64,000 nucleotides of DNA from JAXHMB01 sp034521755 (GTDB lineage: Bacteria; Bacteroidota; Rhodothermia; Balneolales; Balneolaceae): NCBI GenBank assembly GCA_034521755.1, contig JAXHMB010000004.1, forward strand, positions 744,001 to 808,000, in the 5' to 3' direction. The notes beneath the pieces are model-generated. The model saw only the letters and a list, made by a program, of their open reading frames with translations, was not told the DNA's origin and did not search any database. The position numbers and the translations under genes are program-made. The first letter of the stretch is position 1; the number at the start of each line of letters is the position of its first letter. Positions 26,073-33,747 of this stretch are shown piece after piece.

Positions 26073-27891
26073 ATGTCATATTCACCGCATACATTTTCAA
26101 TTCCTGTAATGGGAACCGGACACTCCATTGATTCACCTATTCGAGTGGGCCCATATGGGATTAACTCAGTAATTTCAATTGTTGATGATTTGCTTGTTGA
26201 GCGGATTCGAAAGTACTACTGCCAAAAGTTTGATTTGCCATACAAGAATATTGCCCGCAATGAAAAGGATGGTCGCGCAAGGCGTATAACTGCTTACCTC
26301 GATACTGTTCAAACTATTGTTCAAAAAAAGTTTCAGGCTATTCAGAGCCTTCCATTTTTTGAGCAAAACGATAAAGCCAAATATTTTGAAATGTTACCTG
26401 ATGGCATAGATCTGAAGGAAAGATATAATCAGCTTTTAGAAACGGAAAAAGGTTCTCTGCGTGATCGGCTTTCGTACGATCTGTCAAGACTTATGAATCC
26501 GGGATCTATTGATGTAAATATTATGGCAAAAGTAGATGGGATGAATTTTGAAAAAAATGGTAATCCTATGAGTGCTGAGTATAGCGATGCCAGTGCAGCG
26601 CTTAGAGGATATGCCCAAAGCAATCTTTCTTCAAGCCTGATACTTTCTGCAGGTTTTAATCCACGATTATATAACTACATTAGTGAGTACAAGGATTTTT
26701 ATCGAAATGCAGCCGGCTATATAAAGAAGAAGATTATTCTAAAAGTGAGCGATTTTAGGTCAGCACTTATTCAGGGAAAATACCTGGCAAAGAAGGGGCT
26801 TGAAGTATTTGAGTATCGTGTTGAATCGGGATTGAATTGCGGCGGTCATGCCTTCGCCTCAGATGGATATTTACTCCCAACCATATTGAAAGAATTTAGG
26901 GAAAAGCGCGAAATGCTTACTTCATCAATACAGCCGCTTATCGAAAAGTATTACAATGAACATATAGATGGTTTTTCGCCTGAATGGAGCATTACTGAAC
27001 CCCGGATTACGGTACAGGGAGGCATTGGAACAAGCGGTGAAGCCCGTCGCCTGATGCAGGATTTTGACATGGATGCCACCGGTTGGGGCAGTCCCTTCCT
27101 GCTGGTTCCGGAGGCAACCACTGTAGATCAAATAACCAGAACCTTATTGGAAAATGCCACAGAAGAGGATCTTTATCTAAGTGGCGTTTCGCCATTGGGG
27201 GTACCTTTCAATAATGTTAGAAATACGGGATCAAGTCAGTGGCACCAAGAAGCGTATTGAGAAAGACAAACCGGGTTCTCCCTGTCCAAAAGGCTTTTTG
27301 GAGTCTAATACTGAATTTACTGAAAACCCTATTTGTACTGCCTCTAACCAATATCAGTTATTAAAACTGGCTCAGATTAACCAAAGTAAAGCCGATGAAG
27401 CGGAGAAAAAACGTCAGCGTGAGAAGGTACTTGATAAAGCATGTCTTTGTGACCACTTGGGTAATGGTGCACTAATCTCATTGGGTATTCTTGAAGAACA
27501 TCGTGCGCCACAGTCAATCTGTCCGGGACCCAATGTTGCTTGGTTTGATGGTGAATATACCTTGCAGGAAATGGTAGATCACATATATGGGCGAAGGGAA
27601 TCACTGGTGTCGGAAGAACGTCCTCACATGTTTGCGAAGGAAATGGTGATGTATGTTGACTATTTCAAAGAATTGGTTGAGCAAAGTGAAGACTTAGCTG
27701 GAGATCTGAAGAAGCTGGCCCGTTTCAAAAAAAACCTGGAGCAAGGCATGGATTTATGCCTGCAAATAGCTGAACTACAAGCATATGAAGACGAAAATCT
27801 TTCTTCAATAACTGGGACAGTAAAAGAGGAACGGATGAGGCTAAATTCAATATATGAAGGGATTGAAGAGAAACAGGCAATACCATCTTAA
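26073..27891 (+). pseudogene. Uncharacterised nitronate-monooxygenase-like protein, split by a frameshift
   Basis: Two frames together give about 605 residues. Residues 1-385 look like a divergent FMN TIM barrel: IPVMGTGHSIDSPIRVGPYG at the first strand, a GLNCGGHAF motif (257-259) where nitronate monooxygenases have EAGGH, then VQGGIGTSGEA (316-320) and TGWGSPFLLVPEA, which parallel the GGI...G.GT.FL..PE phosphate loops of the NPD/FabK group. The C-terminal 220 residues are Cys-rich (SPCPKGF, PICTAS, CLCDHLGNGA, SICPGPNVAW) followed by a helical end. Removal of one base near 27232-27240 joins the frames. I infer a flavoenzyme, possibly with a metal or Fe-S site; function unknown. Its place after hemN and ric suggests a link to NO stress. 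Confidence 0.65.
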
Positions 27892-28210
27892 TGATCAATT
27901 CTTTCATTCTAAATGTATTGCAGACATGCAAGAATGGGAGGATAAGAACCCTGCAACTGTGCAACTGAATGATCTCTAAACCGCCAAAAAGGGTCAATTA
28001 AAATTGGGGCACAGTTTTTGAAAGTATTCTAGTGAGAGCCTGAAAGAACGGCTCCAACAGAATTATATAGTTTTGTTAAAATTGATAACAATGGGATCAG
28101 GATTACAAAACGAGATTCTTTCCTTACTGGATATTGCAAAGTGCTTGCACAAATATCTTAATGTGTCAAAAGACAAAGCTCATTTTTAAAATAGTGTAAA
28201 GGAGATCATT
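27892..28210. other. 319-base gap before ppdK
   Basis: No convincing gene. A 32-codon frame (28091-28189) is open but has no ribosome site or known similarity. GATATTGCAA...TTGCACAAATATC at 28130-28157 is a loose inverted repeat that could be a regulatory site for ppdK. AAAGGAG at 28198-28204 is the ppdK ribosome site. Confidence 0.4.
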
Positions 28211-30907
28211 ATGTGTGCTAAAAAATATGTTTATACTTTTGGCGGCGGAAATGCAGATGGTAATAAGTCTATGAAAGAATTGCTGGGTGGCAAGGGTGCT
28301 AACTTGGCAGAAATGAGCTCTATTGGTTTGCCGATCCCTCCCGGGTTTACACTTTCAGCCGAGGTTTGTAAATATTACAACGAACATGAGGAAGCCTGGC
28401 AGGAAGGTGTAGAAGAACAGCTGCAAGAAGGTATAGTTTATCTGGAGAAGCTCATGGATTTAAAATTCGGTGATTCTGAAGATCCCTTGCTTGTGTCAGT
28501 TCGTTCGGGTGCAGCTAAATCAATGCCCGGTATGATGGACACAGTACTAAATCTGGGTCTTAATGACCGATCAGTACAAGGTCTTGCTGATAAAACAGAA
28601 AATGAGCGCTTTGCTTTTGACTGCTACCGTCGATTCATTGACATGTTTGGAAATGTTGTAATGGGCATTGATCACGAGAAGTTTGAAGAGATGTTGCAGG
28701 ATATGAAGAATGAGCAAGGTGTGAAGCTCGATACAGAGCTTGGGGTAGATGCCCTTAAAGAACTTGTGGATCGTTATAAAGCGGTTTACCGAAAAAATAC
28801 CGGATTCATGTTTCCCCAAGATCCCAATGAGCAGCTGCATTATGCTATAAATGCAGTATTTGGTTCGTGGAGTAGTAAGCGTGCCAAGACCTATCGCAAG
28901 ATAAACAGAATTACCGGTCTATTGGGAACAGCAGTAAATGTTCAGGTAATGGTTTACGGAAATATGGGAACTGATTGTGCTACCGGCGTATGCTTTACCA
29001 GAAACCCCGCTGATGGCAACAATAAATTATATGGTGAGTTCTTAGTAAATGCACAGGGCGAAGATGTGGTTGCCGGTATACGAACCCCGCGCAATATTGC
29101 AGAGCTTCAGGATGACATGCCCAAAAGTTATAATGAACTTTTAGAGGTGACAGAAAAGCTGGAGCAGCATTACCAGGATATGCAGGATATAGAATTTACG
29201 ATTCAGCAGGGCAAACTGTACATACTTCAAACCAGAAACGGTAAAAGAACTGGAGCTGCAGCAGTTAAAATAGCTGTTGATATGGTGGAAGAGGAATTAA
29301 TTTCCAAGAAAGGCGCGGTACAAAAACTGGTAGAACCGGGACATCTTGATCAACTGTTACACCCCCAGCTCAATCAGTCACAAATCCGTGAAGGTGAAAT
29401 TATAGGCAAAGGTTTACCGGCTTCTCCCGGTGCAGCCGTAGGTAAAGTTGTATTTAATTCCGATAAAGCAGAGGAAGAAAACGGAAAAGGAGAACATGTG
29501 ATCCTTGTAAGAATTGAAACAAGCCCGGAAGATGTTGGCGGCATGTCAGCTGCAGAAGGTATTCTTACATCCAGGGGTGGAATGACAAGCCATGCAGCTG
29601 TTGTAGCACGTGGATGGGGAAAGCCCTGTGTTGCCGGATGCGATGACATTATTATAAACTATGAATCACAGTCATTTACTAATGGAGAAGTTACCATTAA
29701 AGCGGGTGACTGGATTTCTATTGACGGAGCCAGAGGAATTATCATCAACGGCAAAAAGCCGGTGGAAGAGCCTTCCTTTAGTGATAATTATTATACGTTT
29801 ATGGACTGGGTTGATGAATTTCGCGATATGGCTGTTCGCACCAACGCCGATGCACCGGGCGATGCTCTTCGAGCACGTGAATTTGGTGCCCAGGGAATAG
29901 GCCTTTGCCGAACAGAACATATGTTTTTTGGTGAAGAGCGCATAAAAGCTATGCGTAAAATGATCATCTCTGAAACGGAAACGGAAAGAAGGCAGGCACT
30001 AGAGTCATTGCTTCCGTATCAAAAACAGGACTTTATTGAAATATTTGAGGCTATGGAAGGTCTGCCTGTTACGGTGCGGTTGCTTGATCCACCGCTCCAT
30101 GAGTTTTTACCAGATGAAGAAGAGGAAATTCAAACTCTGGCAACTGAACTGAAAGTTCCGGTACGAGATTTAAAACGGAAAATAAGATTGCTCAAAGAGT
30201 TTAACCCGATGCTGGGTCATCGAGGTTGTAGGTTGGGCATTACCTACCCAGAGATAACAGAGATGCAGTCACGTGCTATTCTAGAAGCAGCAGTTCATCT
30301 TAAAAAAGAGGGTAAGAAAGTATTTCCCGAAATTATGATTCCGTTGGTGGGAACTTCCGAAGAATTTATACACCAGCATGAAGTAATAGATCATACAGCT
30401 GCCGAGGTGTTTAAAGAAGTAGGTGAAACGGTTGAATACAAAGTTGGTACCATGATTGAAATTCCAAGGGCGGCTATTGTTGCCGATCAAATTGCAGAAG
30501 AGGCAGAGTTCTTCTCGTTTGGTACTAATGATCTTACTCAGATGACTTATGGATATAGCCGTGACGATGCGGGCAAGTTCCTTGAAGTTTATCTTAAGGA
30601 AGGTATTCTGAAAGATGACCCTTTCCAGATTCTCGATGAAGAAGGCGTGGGATCTCTTGTAAAGCTAGCCACTGAGAAAGGACGCAAAGTGAATAATGAG
30701 CTCAAAGTTGGAATATGCGGAGAGCACGGTGGAGATCCTTCAAGTGTGCGCTTCTGTTATAACTTAGGTTTGAACTATGTATCCTGTTCACCATACAGAG
30801 TTCCAGTTGCGCGACTGGCGGCTGCCCAGGCGTTACTTATTGCCGAGGATTCTGATTCGAATCAACTAAAACAGAAGGGACAGGCTACAGAATTAGAACC
30901 GGCTTAA
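28211..30907 (+). CDS. ppdK: Pyruvate phosphate dikinase
   Basis: The 898-residue protein has the normal PPDK order: N-terminal ATP-grasp domain (FGGGNADG, GGKGANLAEM), the swivelling phospho-His domain with RGGMTSHAAVVARGWGKPCV, and the C-terminal TIM barrel with GICGEHGGD and its catalytic Cys. It interconverts pyruvate, ATP and phosphate with PEP, AMP and PPi. A good ribosome site (AAAGGAG) lies 6 bases before the ATG. Its last base is the first base of a tiny downstream gene. Confidence 0.97.
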   Translation: MCAKKYVYTFGGGNADGNKSMKELLGGKGANLAEMSSIGLPIPPGFTLSAEVCKYYNEHEEAWQEGVEEQLQEGIVYLEKLMDLKFGDSEDPLLVSVRSGAAKSMPGMMDTVLNLGLNDRSVQGLADKTENERFAFDCYRRFIDMFGNVVMGIDHEKFEEMLQDMKNEQGVKLDTELGVDALKELVDRYKAVYRKNTGFMFPQDPNEQLHYAINAVFGSWSSKRAKTYRKINRITGLLGTAVNVQVMVYGNMGTDCATGVCFTRNPADGNNKLYGEFLVNAQGEDVVAGIRTPRNIAELQDDMPKSYNELLEVTEKLEQHYQDMQDIEFTIQQGKLYILQTRNGKRTGAAAVKIAVDMVEEELISKKGAVQKLVEPGHLDQLLHPQLNQSQIREGEIIGKGLPASPGAAVGKVVFNSDKAEEENGKGEHVILVRIETSPEDVGGMSAAEGILTSRGGMTSHAAVVARGWGKPCVAGCDDIIINYESQSFTNGEVTIKAGDWISIDGARGIIINGKKPVEEPSFSDNYYTFMDWVDEFRDMAVRTNADAPGDALRAREFGAQGIGLCRTEHMFFGEERIKAMRKMIISETETERRQALESLLPYQKQDFIEIFEAMEGLPVTVRLLDPPLHEFLPDEEEEIQTLATELKVPVRDLKRKIRLLKEFNPMLGHRGCRLGITYPEITEMQSRAILEAAVHLKKEGKKVFPEIMIPLVGTSEEFIHQHEVIDHTAAEVFKEVGETVEYKVGTMIEIPRAAIVADQIAEEAEFFSFGTNDLTQMTYGYSRDDAGKFLEVYLKEGILKDDPFQILDEEGVGSLVKLATEKGRKVNNELKVGICGEHGGDPSSVRFCYNLGLNYVSCSPYRVPVARLAAAQALLIAEDSDSNQLKQKGQATELEPA

Positions 30908-31005
30908 TGGGGTACGACGAAGTCAAAAACAAACAATGGGTCGTTATCTGGCTGTGGTTAGGTGCGGCCCTTGTTTTTTTAATGGTAATTATTGGTGGTA
31001 TATAA
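30907..31005 (+). CDS. 32-residue single-pass membrane protein coupled to ppdK
   Basis: The ATG overlaps the last base of the ppdK stop codon (TAATG), a classical coupled start. The product has a charged N-terminus (MGYDEVKNKQ) and one hydrophobic helix (WVVIWLWLGAALVFLMVIIG). It ends just before a strong terminator, so gene and stop are in the ppdK transcript. I know no family for it; a membrane microprotein is the plain reading. Confidence 0.55.
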   Translation: MGYDEVKNKQWVVIWLWLGAALVFLMVIIGGI

Positions 31006-31015
31006 TAATCGTGAA

Positions 31016-31066
31016 CAGGTATCCGGGCTTGAGTTTGAATATGAACCGGAGTACCTGCGTTTTTTT
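31016..31066 (+). terminator. Rho-independent terminator of the ppdK unit
   Basis: CAGGTATCCGG pairs with CCGGAGTACCTG across an 18-base loop, followed by CG and seven T residues. Confidence 0.8.
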
Positions 31067-31130
31067 CAGTCCCGATTTAAAAAATTATAACTAGGCAGAC
31101 CTGTTGCTAAGCGAGTACTTCCAATATAAC

Positions 31131-31153
31131 TTTGGGACTAAAGACGTCCTTTG
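31131..31153. promoter_or_regulatory. GGGAC-type box resembling DosR/NarL-family sites
   Basis: TTTGGGACTAAAGACGTCC matches the left half of the mycobacterial DosR box (TTSGGGACTWWAGTCCCSAA) well, the right half only with a shift. It lies between the ppdK terminator and the end of the ferritin gene, with no gene close downstream on either strand, so its target is unclear. Confidence 0.25.
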
Positions 31154-31289
31154 TTTTTATAGGGTTGGATATCAGGCAGGCGTTTTCAAATTTACTGCTT
31201 GCTGAATAATAAGATTTTAACTTAAGATTGCTCTAATTACAATTGTCAAAATGAGAACAATCTCATGCCCCCAAGATTTGGGAATAAAA

Positions 31290-31805
31290 TTATTCAGCTC
31301 CTTCAGAATTTCCAGCATTCCCACGTTCGGCAAGTTCTCGATCCAAATAATAGAGACTTCCTCCATCGTCTCCAATGAGTTTGAGACGATCCAGAATTGC
31401 GGTAACGTTTTCTTCCTCTTCTACCTGTTCATCAATAAACCAGTGCAGAAGAGTTTTTAAAGGATAATCACCTTCCTTCTCTGCCAGCTTATATAGCTGA
31501 TGAATACGTTTAGTAATATATCGTTCATGTTCCAAAACTTGTTCAAATATTTCCACTGCATTGTCAGCAGAGACAGATGGTTTGTCAAGTTCTTTGAGCT
31601 CAATTTTTCCATCACGACGCAGCAGGTGATCATAAAATTTCATGCCATGGATCTGCTCCTCTTGCCATTGCATTCTTAGCCAGTTTGAAAATCCTTCCAG
31701 GCTTTTTTCCTCAAACCATGCGGCATAAGCCAAATACAGCCATCCTGATTGAAACTCTGCTTTTATCTGATCATTAACTTCATTTTGTAATTTTTGTGAA
31801 ATCAT
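31290..31805 (-). CDS. Ferritin
   Basis: The 171-residue four-helix protein begins MISQKLQNEVNDQIKAEFQS and shows the ferroxidase residues of bacterial ferritin: Glu in AEFQS, the EE..H pair in WQEEQIHGMKFYDH, and Glu in VEEEENV. It oxidises Fe(II) and stores iron as a 24-mer cage. Length is normal. It is monocistronic between the ppdK unit and the KAS III-like gene. Confidence 0.95.
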   Translation of the reverse strand: MISQKLQNEVNDQIKAEFQSGWLYLAYAAWFEEKSLEGFSNWLRMQWQEEQIHGMKFYDHLLRRDGKIELKELDKPSVSADNAVEIFEQVLEHERYITKRIHQLYKLAEKEGDYPLKTLLHWFIDEQVEEEENVTAILDRLKLIGDDGGSLYYLDRELAERGNAGNSEGAE

Positions 31806-31912
31806 AAATATAAGATTATTAGATTTTTGTTTACTGTAATAAGTACCTCAAAATAATTGTACTTTTACATAAATAGTCTTGTTTAAAATATGGAATCTTG
31901 TTCCATTAATTG

Positions 31913-32005
31913 CTATGCTTTTCTATTATCAAGTATGGCAAATTCATAGTGCCAATTCCATTCTCTTTCCAGCTCAAATACCTTCTTGTACACTAAATCA
32001 TTCAT
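31913..32005 (-). CDS. Possible 30-residue protein after the KAS III-like gene
   Basis: A short frame, MNDLVYKKVFELEREWNWHYEF and a short tail, starts inside the last codons of the KAS III-like gene (8-base overlap). The composition is protein-like (Trp, Tyr, charged helix), but there is no known family and no independent support. Confidence 0.3.
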   Translation of the reverse strand: MNDLVYKKVFELEREWNWHYEFAILDNRKA

Positions 32006-33080
32006 GTTGATACACTATTGAATTAATATTCATACCCCCTCCAACCGATGCGAATACGACTATATCCCCGGTCTTTATTTCGTGCCCTTCCATCTTATTA
32101 CGTATAATTAGATCAAGCAGTGTGGGGATTGTAGCGACAGAGGTATTACCAAGCCATGAAATAGTCATGGGCATTATTAATCTATTTGGGGGAGATTCCA
32201 TGTCGCAAAGAGTAAATAGTCGATCAAGAATCGCTTTATCCATTTTATCATTGGCCTGATGCATGAGAACTTTATCAACCTGGTCCAAGCCTTTTTCTGC
32301 TTTTGCAAGGCATGATTTTATCGCTTGGGGAACGTGAGTTAGCGCATAATGATAGAGCTTCCGCCCTTCCATTTTGAGGTAGAGTGTGTCATCACTTTTC
32401 GGATGGTACGACTTCCCCATGTTAAGATAGTAGGCTTGTTCCAAAGTGTCGGAGCGTGTGGAATGGGCTAGAATGCCCATTGGGCTGTCATGCTCTTTTG
32501 CTTCGAGAATTATAGCTCCGGCTCCATCGGCATAGATCATGCTGTCACGGTCATACGGATCGCAAACCCTGGAAAGGGTCTCTGTACCGATTACCAATAC
32601 TTTTGAGGCTTCACCGCTGGTTAGATAATAATGGCCCTGAATAATACCCTGCAGCCACCCGGGACAACCAAAGGGCAGGTCGTAGGCAACACAAGAGGGG
32701 TTATTAATTTCCAATTTATGCTTTATTCGTGCGGCCAGCGACGGCAACATATCTACTCTTCGATTATCGGGACGTACATCGCCAAAATTATGGGCCACAA
32801 TGATATAATCAAGCGACTCTGCCTTAATACCGGCCGACTTCAACGCTTTTTTTGCGGCCAAAGCACCCATGTCGGAAGCCAGCAGATCATCAGAAGCATA
32901 CCTCCGCTCTTTGATACCGGTTATCTCCTCAAACTTTTGGATAATTTCTTTAGTATCCCTTTCGAAAGGCTTGCCATCGGCATTTAAGAATGTCTGGTTT
33001 TCAAAATCAGCATTAGGAATCCTTTGCTCCGGAATGTAAGATCCGGTTCCCGTAATTATTGATCGGATATTCTGTTTCAT
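31998..33080 (-). CDS. 3-oxoacyl-ACP synthase III-like (KAS III/FabH family)
   Basis: The 360-residue thiolase-fold enzyme has the KAS III triad: Cys139 in LPFGCPGWL, His273 in LMHQAN, Asn311 in SWLGNTS. The family condenses acyl-CoA with malonyl-ACP or a related acceptor. The insert DGKPFERDTKEIIQKFEEITGIKERR and the lack of neighbouring fab genes suggest a specialised member rather than the housekeeping FabH. It is transcribed alone. Confidence 0.88.
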   Translation of the reverse strand: MKQNIRSIITGTGSYIPEQRIPNADFENQTFLNADGKPFERDTKEIIQKFEEITGIKERRYASDDLLASDMGALAAKKALKSAGIKAESLDYIIVAHNFGDVRPDNRRVDMLPSLAARIKHKLEINNPSCVAYDLPFGCPGWLQGIIQGHYYLTSGEASKVLVIGTETLSRVCDPYDRDSMIYADGAGAIILEAKEHDSPMGILAHSTRSDTLEQAYYLNMGKSYHPKSDDTLYLKMEGRKLYHYALTHVPQAIKSCLAKAEKGLDQVDKVLMHQANDKMDKAILDRLFTLCDMESPPNRLIMPMTISWLGNTSVATIPTLLDLIIRNKMEGHEIKTGDIVVFASVGGGMNINSIVYQHE

Positions 33081-33238
33081 AGTCCTTCTTTTTGATGTTA
33101 ACGCTATTTATCCGTTCAGCTTAAATCCTGTAAAATCCGGAGAACTCAAAACGATATTCATAAACGGATAATACATGACTGTAATCTATTAAATATTTTT
33201 TAGTACTGTCATTTTATTAATCCTGTAACAGGATGCTG

Positions 33239-33618
33239 TTATTGGCCAAGAGGCTCCAGTCGGGCCGAAAAATGCCGAAGCACATTCGGGCTTTCAACGA
33301 TCTTATACCCCTTTAGCTGGTTTCTTTGTTCGTAAGCTGCGCCTGAACGGCCGATTCCAGCCGGTAATATGAAGAAGAACCCGCATACGATTCATCACTG
33401 GAAATCATGCCGGCCCATTGTTGCGACGACATTGCCCCGGTTCCGCTGTCTGTCAGTAGGTCAATCAATACATCTTTTGCCTTCAGTAAAAAAGGGTTAA
33501 ACCCGGCTTTAGCCAAAAGATTGCGTCGTTCTTCCATGCTGGTAAACCGAATGGATTCTACCGACCGGATACGGAAAGGTTCGATGATGATATCAGTTTG
33601 AAATTCTTTTAAGTCCAT
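33239..33618 (-). pseudogene. tnaA: Tryptophanase remnant with a large internal deletion
   Basis: From ATG 33618 the first about 85 residues are the start of tryptophanase/tyrosine phenol-lyase: EPFRIRSVESI, then DLLTDSGTGAMSSQQWAGM and DESYAGSSSYYRLESAVQ. The frame then changes, and the last 32 residues of the same family follow (QLKGYKIVESPNVLRHFSARL, ending EPLGQ and TAA at 33239-33241). About 300 residues carrying the PLP lysine are missing. The two ends are in different frames at the junction, near 33325-33345. This is a deletion derivative and cannot be active. Confidence 0.85.
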
Positions 33619-33709
33619 GATGGGATATTTAAAATTAATCTGCTTTGATAGAGGAAAAGTGAATATTATTTCGAAAAAAATGGAAAAGCTCAAAAATCCA
33701 TTATATTAT

Positions 33710-33725
33710 AAGACAAAATACTCCT
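33710..33725. promoter_or_regulatory. RRGA-N8-TCYT palindrome before the acyl-CoA synthetase gene
   Basis: AAGACAAAATACTCCT ends 22 bases before the ATG at 33748. It shares 14 of 16 positions with the copy before ric. Confidence 0.5.
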
Positions 33726-33747
33726 AAATACTAAATGAAGAAAATTA

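Noticed and set aside
28091..28189. 32-codon frame MGSGLQNEILSLL... before ppdK
   Set aside because: No ribosome site, no overlap with a real gene and no family; kept only as part of the gap description.
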